Assembly: GCA_016716435.1 (NCBI GenBank)
Contig: JADJWI010000008.1
Location: forward strand, 62,001 to 126,000
Origin: Acidobacteriota bacterium
GTDB lineage: Bacteria; Acidobacteriota; Blastocatellia; Pyrinomonadales; Pyrinomonadaceae
Length of the DNA stretch: 64,000 nt
Direction of reading: 5' to 3'
Shown: one piece after another, positions 44,105-52,527 of the stretch
How the letters are laid out: every line of letters begins with the position of its first letter
Numbering within the stretch: the first letter of the stretch is position 1
The notes under the pieces: generated by a model
The model's input: only the letters and a program-made list of their open reading frames with translations
Database searches by the model: none
What the model was told of the DNA's origin: nothing
Position numbers and translations under genes: made by a program

Positions 44105-44134
44105 TTGCTGAATGAACGTTCATTCAGTTATAAT
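44105..44134 (+). promoter_or_regulatory. Promoter with TetR/FadR-type palindromic operator
   Basis: The -35 TTGCTG (44105-44110), an 18-bp spacer and a perfect -10 TATAAT (44129-44134). The 20-bp perfect palindrome CTGAATGAACGTTCATTCAG (44108-44127) fills the spacer. The shape and the TGAATGA/TCATTCA arms match operators of TetR-family regulators of fatty-acid degradation such as Bacillus FadR. No such regulator is encoded in the window. Confidence 0.8.
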
Positions 44135-44178
44135 CACGGGAATATTTCGAACGCTAATTTTCTCGCGAGAACAACTTT

Positions 44179-46584
44179 ATGAATATCCGAAAAGCTGCTG
44201 TTTTGGGTGCAGGAACTATGGGGGCCGGCATCGCCGCCCATCTTGCCAATGCCGGTATTCCGGTGCTTTTACTCGACATCGCCCCGAGGGAATTGACGCC
44301 CGGAGAAGAGGCAAAAGGGCTTTCGCTTGAATCGCCACAGGTCCGGAACCGGATCGTTAAAGAGCTTTTCGAGGCCGCAAAGAAGCTTAAGCCGGCACCT
44401 TTCATGCTTGCCGAAAACGCAAAGCTGATCTCGCTCGGCAACTTTTCTGACGACATGGCAAAGCTCAAGGACTGCGACCTTGTCATCGAGGCCGTCGTCG
44501 AGCGGCTCGATATCAAGCATCAGGTCTTTGGCGAGGTCGAAAAGCACCGAAAGCCGGGTTCTTTCATCGCGACCAATACTAGCGGGATTCCGATCGCTTC
44601 GATAGCTGAGCCTTTCTCGGACGATTTCAAGAAGCATTTCGTCGGTGTCCATTTCTTTAACCCACCGCGGTACATGAAGCTTGTTGAGCTTATCCCGACC
44701 AAGTGGACCGATGGCGAAATGGCGTGTAAGCTTTCGGGCTTTCTCGATCAGCGGCTTGGCAAAGGCGTCGTCCCTGCCAAGGACCGGCCGAACTTCATTG
44801 CCAACCGCATCGGCACCTTCGCGATGATGGCAACCGTTCACGAAATGGTCGCTATGGGATTCACGCCGACCGAGGTCGATCAGATGACCGGAAAAGCGAT
44901 CGGCCATGCGAAATCCGCAACGTTCCGTACCGCTGACCTGGTCGGGCTCGACGTGCTTGTCCACGTGAACCGCAACCTCTATCCAGCCGTACCCGACGAC
45001 GAGGACCGTGATGTTTTCGTCCTACCCGAGGTCATCGAGAAGATGCTCGAAAAGAACTTTCTCGGCGATAAGACAAAAGGCGGCTTCTACAAAAAATCGA
45101 AGAACGCCGAGGGCAAGACGGAGATCCACGAACTTGACCTCACGACCTTTGAGTACAAGCCGCAGGAGAAAACAAAATTCGCTTCGATCGAGGCCGCCAA
45201 AGGCATCGAAGATATGAACAAGCGGATCAATACTCTTGTTTGGGGCGAAGACCGCGTCGGCGAATTTCTTTGGAAGACGATGTCCAGGACCTTTCGTTAC
45301 GCGTCGAACCGTATTCCTGAGATCGCGGATACCATCGTCGAGGTCGATAATGCGATCAAGTGGGGCTTCGGCTGGGAGATCGGTGTTTTCGAGACCTGGG
45401 ACGCCATCGGGCTTAAGCGCTCGGTCGAACGGATGAAGGCTGAGGGCCAGCCCGTTCCGGAAAGCATCGAGAAGATGCTGGCGGCCGGTGCTGAGACCTT
45501 TTATAAGAACGATAACGGCAATGTATCGTTCTATGACCTCGTCGGCGGCGAATACAAGCCAATGCCCGAACGGCCCGGCGTAACCATCCTGAAGTCGGTC
45601 AAGGAACGTGCCGGCGTCATAAAGTCGAATCCGGGAGCTTCGTTGATCGATATCGGCGACGGCGTCGCATGTCTCGAATTCCATTCGAAGATGAACTCGA
45701 TCGGCGGCGATACGGTGCCGATGATGAACTATGCTCTCGACGAGGTCGAGAAGAATTTCCAGGGACTCGTCGTCGGCAACCAAGGCGGTAACTTTTCGGC
45801 CGGAGCGAATATCATGATGCTCCTGCTGGCCGCACAGGAAGAAGAGTGGGACGACATCAATATGATGGTCCACGCACTTCAGCAGGCGGTGATGCGACTC
45901 AGATATTCGGCGAAACCTGTCGTCACGGCCCCGTATGGATTGACCCTCGGCGGCGGCTGCGAGATCGCGATCCACGGCGACCGAGTGCGGGCTGCGGGCG
46001 AAACTTACATCGGTTTGGTCGAGGTCGGCGTCGGTCTCATTCCGGCGGGCGGCGGAACGAAAGAAATGACTATGCGTGCGATGGATGCGGCGAAAGCCGT
46101 ACCGGACACTGACCCACTTGTCTTCCTGAAAAAGACATTCGAGATGATCGGAATGGGCAAGGTCGCAACCTCCGCTCAGGAAGCAAAAGCATGGGGCTTT
46201 CTCCGAGATGTCGATTCGATATCGATGAACGGCGACCGGCTTATCGCCGATGCAAAGCAGGAAGTGCTGAACCTTTCCGCGTCGGGTTATTCCCAGCCGG
46301 TACAGCGTGAAGACATTTACGTGATGGGCGAAGCCGGGCAGGCTGCGATCAAGCTTGCGCTTCATATGATGAAACAAGGCGGCTACATTTCCGATCACGA
46401 CCAACTGATCGGCAAAAAGCTGGCGAAGATAATGAGCGGCGGCGATATGAACCACTCGGCGTATGTTTCCGAGCAGTATCTCCTTGACCTCGAACGCGAA
46501 GCATTTGTCTCGCTTTGCGGTGAGCGAAAAACGCAGGAGCGGATCGCGGCAATGTTGAAGACAGGCAAGCCGCTGCGGAACTAG
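44179..46584 (+). CDS. fadN: Bifunctional 3-hydroxyacyl-CoA dehydrogenase/enoyl-CoA hydratase, FadN type
   Basis: Catalyses the hydration and NAD-linked oxidation steps of beta-oxidation. The 801-residue protein has the dehydrogenase first: VLGAGTMGAGIAAHLA at 8-23 (NAD site), IEAVVERLDIK, NTSGIPI, and HFFNPPRYMKLVELIP with the catalytic His near 158. The hydratase/isomerase fold follows at about 490-690 (VVGNQGGNFSAGANIMMLL, the oxyanion-hole part, and GLTLGGGCEIAIHGDRVRA with the catalytic Glu region). This order is that of Bacillus FadN, opposite to E. coli FadB. The thiolase at 49284 is the likely partner. Confidence 0.94.
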   Translation: MNIRKAAVLGAGTMGAGIAAHLANAGIPVLLLDIAPRELTPGEEAKGLSLESPQVRNRIVKELFEAAKKLKPAPFMLAENAKLISLGNFSDDMAKLKDCDLVIEAVVERLDIKHQVFGEVEKHRKPGSFIATNTSGIPIASIAEPFSDDFKKHFVGVHFFNPPRYMKLVELIPTKWTDGEMACKLSGFLDQRLGKGVVPAKDRPNFIANRIGTFAMMATVHEMVAMGFTPTEVDQMTGKAIGHAKSATFRTADLVGLDVLVHVNRNLYPAVPDDEDRDVFVLPEVIEKMLEKNFLGDKTKGGFYKKSKNAEGKTEIHELDLTTFEYKPQEKTKFASIEAAKGIEDMNKRINTLVWGEDRVGEFLWKTMSRTFRYASNRIPEIADTIVEVDNAIKWGFGWEIGVFETWDAIGLKRSVERMKAEGQPVPESIEKMLAAGAETFYKNDNGNVSFYDLVGGEYKPMPERPGVTILKSVKERAGVIKSNPGASLIDIGDGVACLEFHSKMNSIGGDTVPMMNYALDEVEKNFQGLVVGNQGGNFSAGANIMMLLLAAQEEEWDDINMMVHALQQAVMRLRYSAKPVVTAPYGLTLGGGCEIAIHGDRVRAAGETYIGLVEVGVGLIPAGGGTKEMTMRAMDAAKAVPDTDPLVFLKKTFEMIGMGKVATSAQEAKAWGFLRDVDSISMNGDRLIADAKQEVLNLSASGYSQPVQREDIYVMGEAGQAAIKLALHMMKQGGYISDHDQLIGKKLAKIMSGGDMNHSAYVSEQYLLDLEREAFVSLCGERKTQERIAAMLKTGKPLRN

Positions 46585-46596
46585 TGGAAACGGCCG

Positions 46597-47148
46597 ATGA
46601 AGAACGACACCTATTACTTTGCAAATGAGATAAAGCAGACGGTCGAGGACGCGAGGGCTACTTTCGGTTCGCTTTCGGACGAGCAGATCAATTGGAAGCC
46701 GGCTGCCGAGAGTTGGAGTGTTGCTCAATGCTTGGACCACCTCATCCGCTCGAACGACGAGATGAAGCCGGTATTTAAGGCCAAACTTGGCGGTGCGAAA
46801 AACTCGTTCTGGGAATCTTGGTCGCCGTTGACCGGGTTTTTCGGTGGAATGCTTAAAAGCAGCCTTCGCTCGGACAAGAAGAAGTTCAAGGCTCCGAGCG
46901 ACGCGATCGTTCCACCGAGCGATGTGCCCGCCGGCATCGTTGACCGCTTTGCCGAGAGCCAGGAATGGGTGATCGCCGAGATCGAGAAGACGGCCGGGCT
47001 CAATTGGGACAAGACCGTAGTGACCTCGCCGTTTATGGGCTTGATCACGTACCGGCTTCGCGATGCGCTCGACATTATCGTCGAACATTCGAAGCGGCAT
47101 CTCCGGCAGGCGAAGCGTGTAACTGAGTTGCCGTCGTTTCCGCAATAG
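46597..47148 (+). CDS. DinB-like domain protein
   Basis: A 183-residue protein of the DinB/YfiT four-helix superfamily, metal-binding proteins often acting as thiol-dependent transferases. Typical features are LSDEQINWKPAAESWSVAQCLDHLIRSN near 25-52 (with the first metal His) and a C-terminal DIIVEHSKRHLRQAKRV near 160-176 with the HxxxH pair. It starts 12 bases after fadN and probably shares its transcript. Substrate unknown. Confidence 0.85.
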   Translation: MKNDTYYFANEIKQTVEDARATFGSLSDEQINWKPAAESWSVAQCLDHLIRSNDEMKPVFKAKLGGAKNSFWESWSPLTGFFGGMLKSSLRSDKKKFKAPSDAIVPPSDVPAGIVDRFAESQEWVIAEIEKTAGLNWDKTVVTSPFMGLITYRLRDALDIIVEHSKRHLRQAKRVTELPSFPQ

Positions 47149-47160
47149 TTCTTTGAAACA

Positions 47161-47637
47161 ATGCCCGAAAGCATTACCAGCAGGATGTATCGTTGGGGAT
47201 TCAACCTTTTTCCGGCATATCGCGGGACGGGCGGCCGGGTACTTTATATCGCAGGTGATTGGCGTGAAGTGAAGATAAGGCTTCCGCTGAACTGGCGGAC
47301 GCGAAATTATGTTGGGACAACATTCGGCGGAAGCGTTTACGGTGCTATCGACCCGTTCTATATGCTGATGTTGATCCATATTCTTGGCCCGGGTTACACA
47401 GTTTGGGACAAGGCTGCGAATATCCGGTTCCGAAGACCCGGCAAGTCCGTTCTTTATGCAGCATTTTATTTGTCTGATGAGGAGATCGAGGAGATCAGGA
47501 GCCTTGCCGATAGAGCAGCTTCGATCGACCGGGTATATAACGTAGAGTTCAAAGATATAGAAGGCGTTGTTCATGCGCATATAGAAAAAACGCTGTATAT
47601 TTCCAAGAAAACAAATTCCAGGGAGAAGAGCGTATGA
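47161..47637 (+). CDS. DUF4442 hotdog-fold thioesterase-like protein
   Basis: A 158-residue protein resembling DUF4442/PaaI-like hotdog enzymes: YRGTGGRVLYIAGDWREVKIRLPLNWRTRNYVGTTFGGSVYGAIDPFYMLML near 20-70 carries the typical NYVGTxFGGS active-site loop. Members are thought to hydrolyse acyl-CoA. Lying between the fadN-type gene and the thiolase, a role in releasing CoA from stalled acyl chains fits. The frame overlaps the next gene by four bases (ATGA). Confidence 0.8.
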   Translation: MPESITSRMYRWGFNLFPAYRGTGGRVLYIAGDWREVKIRLPLNWRTRNYVGTTFGGSVYGAIDPFYMLMLIHILGPGYTVWDKAANIRFRRPGKSVLYAAFYLSDEEIEEIRSLADRAASIDRVYNVEFKDIEGVVHAHIEKTLYISKKTNSREKSV

Positions 47638-48083
47638 AGTCATTTGGTTGTTTTTTGTTCGCAGTCGTGGCTTTGGTATTGTCTGGTTGCGGTGATGTAA
47701 CCGGTGAGCCGATCGAAATGGCAAATGCCTGCAAGATCGAGAACGACGGCAAATTTTTCCAGGTCAGCGGCGTACTGGCACAGCGGGGCAGTGTCTTCTG
47801 CTCGAATACCGGCGGCAGGATGGAGTGCGGCTTTGACTTGCTCGAGTCACAGGGAAGCCAGAATAAGCTCCGCGTTGATATCGAACAGGGTAGTGGTGCA
47901 AACACGGTCGGTAAACTCGAGCGAGGATATAAGGCCGAGGATATCAAGATCCGCGATAACGCCGGTAACCAGGTTGCTCTCGACAAGGACGTCGTAAAGC
48001 TGACCGGAAAACTATCGGTCGCCCCGGCTGCACCGGGTGGGCAGGGCGTTTGCTTTATGCAGGTGAACAAGATCGAACGATGA
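47634..48083 (+). CDS. Small putative lipoprotein
   Basis: A 149-residue protein with lipobox VLSGC (Cys near 19), then GDVTGEPIEMANACKIENDGKFFQVSGVLAQRGSVFCSN. The mature part seems beta-rich, with a strand such as VVKLTGKLSVAP, and contains several cysteines; no family recognised. It overlaps the DUF4442 gene upstream and the tag gene downstream by four bases each, so all three are coupled. Confidence 0.75.
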   Translation: MKSFGCFLFAVVALVLSGCGDVTGEPIEMANACKIENDGKFFQVSGVLAQRGSVFCSNTGGRMECGFDLLESQGSQNKLRVDIEQGSGANTVGKLERGYKAEDIKIRDNAGNQVALDKDVVKLTGKLSVAPAAPGGQGVCFMQVNKIER

Positions 48084-48643
48084 AAGAACGTTGCGGTTGG
48101 GCAAGGAACGAACTTGCGATCCATTATCACGATACGGAATGGGGCGTGCCGCAGCACGACGACCGTGTGCTGTTTGAATTCCTGATTCTGGAAGGTGCGC
48201 AGGCCGGGCTGAGCTGGGATACCATCCTCGCAAAACGCGAGAATTATCGAAAGGCATTTGATAACTTCGATCCGGCGAAGGTCGCGAAATATAGCGAAGC
48301 AAAGTGTGCAAAATTGATGCTGAACGAGGGCATCGTCCGCAACCGATTGAAGATCGCGTCTGCGGTGCGGAATGCAAAAGCCTTTTTGGCGGTGCAAAAG
48401 GAATTCGGCACTTTTGATAAGTACATTTGGTCGTTCGTCGGTGGAAAACCGATCGACGGAAAACGAAAGGTGCTCGCCGACGTTCCGGCCAAGACTGAGG
48501 TCTCGGATGCGATATCGAAAGACCTGAAAAAGCGAGGCTTCAACTTCGTCGGCTCGACGATAATGTACGCGTTCATGCAGGCGACCGGGATGGTGAATGA
48601 CCACGTCAAGACGTGTTTTCGGTATCGGGAAATTTCGAAATAG
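48080..48643 (+). CDS. tag: DNA-3-methyladenine glycosylase I
   Basis: Removes N3-methyladenine from alkylated DNA. The 187-residue protein starts MKERCGWARNELAIHYHDTEWGVP, with zinc ligands C5 and H17 and the Trp of the base pocket; FEFLILEGAQAGLSWDTILAKRENYRKAFDNFDP near 34-67 is the helix-hairpin-helix region and NFVGSTIMYAFMQATGMVNDH near 153-173 holds the distal zinc ligands region. The start at 48080 (ATGA overlap) was chosen over an earlier frame start because the family begins here. Confidence 0.95.
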   Translation: MKERCGWARNELAIHYHDTEWGVPQHDDRVLFEFLILEGAQAGLSWDTILAKRENYRKAFDNFDPAKVAKYSEAKCAKLMLNEGIVRNRLKIASAVRNAKAFLAVQKEFGTFDKYIWSFVGGKPIDGKRKVLADVPAKTEVSDAISKDLKKRGFNFVGSTIMYAFMQATGMVNDHVKTCFRYREISK

Positions 48644-48712
48644 CTCTGCGATCATCGCGGTCTCCGCTTTGAGATCATATTTGAACGCAGAGATCGCAAT
48701 GGACGCAAAGAA

Positions 48713-49195
48713 ATGGCGATGGATTTTCCTGTAACTCAGGCGGTTCGATATTTGAGAGAGAAAAAGGTCGAGTTCGTCCCTCATCTCTACGATTACGTTG
48801 AGAAAGGCGGCGCAAAGGAATCGGCTAGGCAATTGGGCATTGATGTCCATGCCGTGATCAAGACGCTGGTGTTTGAAACGAATGAACGGACGCCGCTTGT
48901 CGTGCTGATGCATGGCGACAGGGAAGTTTCGACCAAGTCGCTCGCAAGGCATCTTGGCGTCAAATCCATCGAACCTGTGTCGCCCGAAAAGGCAACGAAA
49001 CTGACCGGCTATCTTGTCGGCGGGACGTCGCCATTCGGGATGAGAACGAAGATGCCGGTTTACGTTGAACGAACCATCTTTGGCTTTGACCGCATTTGGA
49101 TAAACGGCGGCAAGCGTGGCTTTTTGGTCGAGATCAAGCCGGAAGTATTGCGGCTTCTCGAGGTCGCGGAGGTCGAGGTTGGAATTGAGAATTAG
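48713..49195 (+). CDS. ybaK: Cys-tRNA(Pro)/Cys-tRNA(Cys) deacylase YbaK/EbsC
   Basis: Trans-editing protein that hydrolyses misacylated Cys-tRNA(Pro). The 160-residue length and the blocks HLYDYVEKGGAKESARQLGIDVHAVIKTLVFE near 22-54, STKSLARHLGVKSIEPVSPEKATKLTGYLVGGTSPFGMR near 73-111 and INGGKRGFLVEIKPEVL match the family; the central Lys in VIKTLVF is the conserved active-site lysine. It is 69 bases downstream of tag and could share its transcript. Confidence 0.93.
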   Translation: MAMDFPVTQAVRYLREKKVEFVPHLYDYVEKGGAKESARQLGIDVHAVIKTLVFETNERTPLVVLMHGDREVSTKSLARHLGVKSIEPVSPEKATKLTGYLVGGTSPFGMRTKMPVYVERTIFGFDRIWINGGKRGFLVEIKPEVLRLLEVAEVEVGIEN

Positions 49196-49207
49196 TAAAG
49201 TGCCCAC

Positions 49208-49254
49208 GCATTTCACGAAATGCTCTAAGAAGGGCGATTCGGCCCGTTCGTGAA
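49208..49254. promoter_or_regulatory. Nested inverted repeats upstream of the thiolase gene
   Basis: GCATTTC-AC-GAAATGC (49208-49223) is a perfect palindrome. It overlaps TTCACGAA (49212-49219), which is the exact inverted partner of TTCGTGAA (49247-49254), and GGGC/GCCC pair between them. It could be an operator or a leader stem-loop. No match to the palindrome at 44108. Confidence 0.45.
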
Positions 49255-49283
49255 GTTTGTAGGTTTCGTCGAAGAACATCATT

Positions 49284-50462
49284 ATGAAAGAAGCAGTTAT
49301 CGTTTCGGCCGTGCGGACGGCTGTCGGAAAGGCGCCGAAGGGCACGTTGCGTAACACGCGTTCGGACGAAATGGGCGCGACCGCTATTAAGGATGCGGTG
49401 GCTCGGGCCGGTGTTGATGCGTCGCTTGTCGAGGACGTCATAATGGGCTGTGCCTTTCCGGAGGCGTCGCAGGGGATGAACGTCGCCCGGACCTCGGCGA
49501 TCCTGGCGGGCCTGCCGGTCGAGGCCTCGGCGATGACGGTCAACCGTTATTGCTCCTCGGGCCTGCAGACCATCGCGCTCGCGGCTGAGCGGATCCAGGT
49601 TGGCGGTGCCGAGGTGATCGTCGCCGGCGGGCTCGAATCGATGACCGCCATCCCGATGGGCGGCAACACCTTTCGCCCGAACCCGCACCTCGCCGATACC
49701 TACCCCGACTATTACCTCAACATGGGGCTGACGGCCGAGAACCTCGTCCGCAAGTACGAGATCACCCGCGAGCAGGCGGATGAGTTTTCCTACAACTCGC
49801 ACATGAAGGCGCTCGCGGCTATCGCGGAAGGCAAGTTCACCGATGAGATCGTGCCAATGAACGTCTTCGTTGACGAGTTTGACGAGAAGGGCCGCGTCCG
49901 CCGCAAAGAGATCGTCTTTGCCCAGGATGAAGGCCCGCGTGCCGATACTTCGCTCGAAGGCCTTGCAAAGCTCCGTCCCGTTTTCCACGCCAAGGGTACC
50001 GTGACCGCCGGCAATGCCTCGCAGATGTCTGATGGAGCCGCCGCCGCGGTCGTGATGTCCGCCGATAAGGCTGCCGAGCTCGGGCTCAAGCCGATCGCCC
50101 GTTTTGTCTCTTATGCGACCGCCGGCTGCCTGCCGGAAGAGATGGGCATCGGGCCGGTTTATGCCATCCCGAAGGCTCTCAAGCTCGCGGGCCTCTCGCT
50201 CGACCAGATCGACCTTATCGAGCTCAACGAAGCCTTTGCCGCCCAGGGGCTTTCGGTGATGAAGGTGCTCGAGCTGGACCCGGCGAAGGTCAACGTCAAT
50301 GGCGGTGCCGTCGCTCTCGGCCATCCGCTGGGCTGCACCGGTGCCAAGCTGACGGCCACGATCCTTCAGGAAATGCGTCGCCGCTCGGCCCGCTACGGCA
50401 TGGTGACGATGTGCGTCGGCGGCGGAATGGGCGCCGCGGGCATCTTCGAACGGCTGGATTAG
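49284..50462 (+). CDS. fadA: Acetyl-CoA C-acyltransferase (thiolase)
   Basis: Catalyses the thiolytic last step of beta-oxidation (or its reverse). The 392-residue protein has the active-site Cys in NRYCSSGLQTIALAAERI (C90), the GGLESMTAIPMGG block, NGGAVALGHPLGCTGA with the catalytic His near 350, and the proton-donor Cys in MCVGGGMGAAGIF near 378. FadA, PhaA and AtoB differ little in sequence; the fadN-type gene 2.7 kb upstream supports the fatty-acid role. The gene is markedly GC-rich, with strongly biased codons, suggesting high expression. A clear terminator follows. Confidence 0.92.
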   Translation: MKEAVIVSAVRTAVGKAPKGTLRNTRSDEMGATAIKDAVARAGVDASLVEDVIMGCAFPEASQGMNVARTSAILAGLPVEASAMTVNRYCSSGLQTIALAAERIQVGGAEVIVAGGLESMTAIPMGGNTFRPNPHLADTYPDYYLNMGLTAENLVRKYEITREQADEFSYNSHMKALAAIAEGKFTDEIVPMNVFVDEFDEKGRVRRKEIVFAQDEGPRADTSLEGLAKLRPVFHAKGTVTAGNASQMSDGAAAAVVMSADKAAELGLKPIARFVSYATAGCLPEEMGIGPVYAIPKALKLAGLSLDQIDLIELNEAFAAQGLSVMKVLELDPAKVNVNGGAVALGHPLGCTGAKLTATILQEMRRRSARYGMVTMCVGGGMGAAGIFERLD

Positions 50463-50490
50463 TCAAGCATCAATAAATTCCTCCTCCTCA

Positions 50491-50517
50491 AGCCCCGAGC
50501 CGCCTCGGGGCTTTTTT
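50491..50517 (+). terminator. Terminator after the thiolase gene
   Basis: AGCCCCGAG (50491-50499) pairs perfectly with CTCGGGGCT (50504-50512) around CCGC, with T-run to 50517. Textbook intrinsic terminator. Confidence 0.92.
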
Positions 50518-50545
50518 CCATTCACCATTCACCAATAGAAATGTG

Positions 50546-50586
50546 TTGCCAAGGGGGTGGGTTGGGGTGGTACAATTGGGGTTGGG
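50546..50586 (+). promoter_or_regulatory. Candidate promoter with a G-rich spacer upstream of a PilZ gene
   Basis: TTGCCA (50546-50551) and TACAAT (50571-50576) could be -35 and -10 boxes, 19 bases apart. The plus strand carries G-runs of 5, 3, 4, 4 and 3 at 50553, 50559, 50564, 50578 and 50584, with loops of 1, 2, 10 and 2 bases, so a G-quadruplex over the promoter is possible. The box assignment is tentative. Confidence 0.4.
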
Positions 50587-50644
50587 CCCGGGTTTGCGGG
50601 CGGCGGCCTTACTTCTCTCTAGCCTCGCGTTCTTCTTTTCTCAA

Positions 50645-51097
50645 ATGTCGATCAATCAACGAAGACACATGCGTTTCTCGCTGGACATTCCGGCGGTGCT
50701 TGTTTCAAAGCACGGCGAGCGGCGCCAGACCTATTTGCAGCAGATAAGCATCGGCGGGTGCTTTACGGAATGGGAAGAATATCTTTATCCGGGCGACGAG
50801 TTTCGGCTTGAGATACAGTTGCCGAACCGCAACAAGCTGCCGCTTAAGTGCAAGGCCATCTACAGGTTCGAGAATACGGGGATCGGCGTGCGGTTCATTG
50901 AGGCGACGGAGTTTGAGCAGGAGCTGATCTCGGCGATCATTGAAAACCAGATGATGCTCGAGGGGCTGCCGGAGTTTCCCGACCCATTTTCAGAACCGCC
51001 CGAGTTTATAAAGGACGACCCGAGCCCGCGGATCACGGACCGCCGCGAACGCCGCGAGGCAATGCTCGACGACGCGATGATACCCGAGGCCGGTTAG
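50645..51097 (+). CDS. PilZ domain protein
   Basis: A 150-residue cytoplasmic protein. From MSINQRRHMRFSLDIPAVL the RRHMR motif (RxxxR) and SIGGCFTEWEE ((D/N)xSxxG-like, with the first residue altered) form the cyclic di-GMP site of PilZ domains; VRFIEATEFEQELISAII is the usual C-terminal helix. The longer frame from 50543 would add 34 residues made from the G-rich promoter region and is rejected. It shares four bases at its end with the convergent DUF6986-like gene. Confidence 0.87.
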   Translation: MSINQRRHMRFSLDIPAVLVSKHGERRQTYLQQISIGGCFTEWEEYLYPGDEFRLEIQLPNRNKLPLKCKAIYRFENTGIGVRFIEATEFEQELISAIIENQMMLEGLPEFPDPFSEPPEFIKDDPSPRITDRRERREAMLDDAMIPEAG

Positions 51098-52506
51098 GTC
51101 AGTTTAGAGACATCGAGCGAGCGGATGGCTTCGGCCGAAACTCCGGTCGCCGCCTCGGCCTCGGACTCGCTAAATGCCCCGCAAGAAATTCCACGCAAAA
51201 AGAAATTCAAGAGCCCGCGGACCGAAGCCGCGTCGTCAAAGGCGTTGCCGGTGAGCGTCGCCCGCGTTGAGCGCTCGGCAAAGCCGCGGAGGCGTTCGGC
51301 GTTCTCATCAAACGATTCAATATAAAAGTGATAGACCGCGGCGTAGCGCGCCGGGAGTTGATTTGGGTGCAGGTCCCAGCTTTGGAAAAAGCCCTGCGAC
51401 ATCGAGCGGCGGACGTTGCGGAAATGCCGCCGCCAGCCGCCGAAGACCGCTCTGCGATTCTCAGCTTCCATCATCGGGTCGAGCGGCTCTTGGCGATGCG
51501 GCGGTATCGGCATCTCGGTCGTGACCGAATCCGAAAGCCGAATGCCGAGCGGCGCGAGCGAGATGAGCATCAACTGCCGTGCGAGGTCGCATGCCGGATG
51601 GGCGATGTCCTGGTCGGCGGCGGCGATGCCGAGCGACGAGGTGAAATCGTAAGCACCGAAATGGACCGAGGTGCAGCGTCCCTTCGCCGCTTCGACAATG
51701 CCGCGGATGGCGACCGAACCTTTTTTATCGAACACGGCCTCAGGCGTTTCGATCAGCAGTTCAAGGCCGATGGAATTGGGAGCGAGCCCGTGCTTCTTTT
51801 CGGCCTTTTTGAGCCGCGAGCATATGTCCTTTACCTCCGAGCGGTCGGCGACCTTGGGGAGAGTCACGACAAAGCCCGGCGGAACGCGGCCATTTGTTTC
51901 AGCCAGAAACGCTGAGAGAAAAAGATCGAGCGTTCTTTTAGCTCGTGAATGTGTTGCGGGGTCGAACGATTTTACGCGAAAGCCGGAGCCGGCGGTGATC
52001 TTTTTGGTCAGGAAGGCGGCGGCGAGTTCGCGGGCCGTCCGCTCGGCGTCGGCGTCCTCTTCTTCATCGGGGCGGAAGCCGTAGCCGTCTTCGAAATCGA
52101 TGCGGAAATCCTCGACCGGCTCGCTTTTGAGCTTCGCCCGGACCTTCTGAAAGACGCTGAAGGCGAGCCAGGCCGCCGGGTCTTCGGCCTTTGCACGGTC
52201 GGTTTCGTTGCGGATCGACCGTGCGAGCTTGGTCGCGGCGCCGCTCAGCGTCGGCAGCGAACCGCAACCGGGAAGCTGCATCGCGTCGGCGAATTCGGCG
52301 AAGTTGCGGCAGTAGGTGTCGAGCGTCGTCAGGGCGATCTTGCCGAGCTTTGCCGGCGTATCTGCAGCATAGCGATCGGCCCCGCCATAAAGGACGTGGA
52401 CCGGTGTGCGAAGCGGTGCCGGAGGTGCGGGCGGCGGCTGCTTTCCGCGTTGCTTTATGATCAGCCGAACGCCTTCGTCGCCTTCTTCAAAAACCGTCTT
52501 TTTCAT
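51094..52506 (-). CDS. HpcH/HpaI aldolase/citrate lyase superfamily protein (DUF6986-like)
   Basis: A 470-residue cytoplasmic protein. Features of the citrate-lyase-beta/HpcH TIM barrel are visible: FRIDFEDGYG near 138 with acidic metal ligands, GFVVTLPKVADRSEVKDI near 218, GLELLIETPEAVFD near 253 and the SVHFGAYDFTSSLGIA block near 285. The C-terminal part SQGFFQSWDLHPNQLPARYAAVYHFY is typical of the DUF6986 group, whose reaction is not established as far as I know. It probably cleaves or forms carbon-carbon bonds on a CoA or keto-acid substrate. No pathway genes lie close. Confidence 0.75.
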   Translation of the reverse strand: MKKTVFEEGDEGVRLIIKQRGKQPPPAPPAPLRTPVHVLYGGADRYAADTPAKLGKIALTTLDTYCRNFAEFADAMQLPGCGSLPTLSGAATKLARSIRNETDRAKAEDPAAWLAFSVFQKVRAKLKSEPVEDFRIDFEDGYGFRPDEEEDADAERTARELAAAFLTKKITAGSGFRVKSFDPATHSRAKRTLDLFLSAFLAETNGRVPPGFVVTLPKVADRSEVKDICSRLKKAEKKHGLAPNSIGLELLIETPEAVFDKKGSVAIRGIVEAAKGRCTSVHFGAYDFTSSLGIAAADQDIAHPACDLARQLMLISLAPLGIRLSDSVTTEMPIPPHRQEPLDPMMEAENRRAVFGGWRRHFRNVRRSMSQGFFQSWDLHPNQLPARYAAVYHFYIESFDENAERLRGFAERSTRATLTGNAFDDAASVRGLLNFFLRGISCGAFSESEAEAATGVSAEAIRSLDVSKLT

Positions 52507-52527
52507 CTGACGGCATTGTAACCCAAT

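Noticed and set aside
45022..47724. A 900-codon open frame on the minus strand opposite the fadN-type, DinB and DUF4442 genes
   Set aside because: It mirrors strongly coding plus-strand genes; its translation has no family features and is rich in Arg/His typical of antisense frames. GC-biased codons keep such frames open.
47549..50324. Long minus-strand frames opposite tag, ybaK and thiolase
   Set aside because: Same reason: the plus-strand genes have full catalytic motifs, the antisense frames have none.
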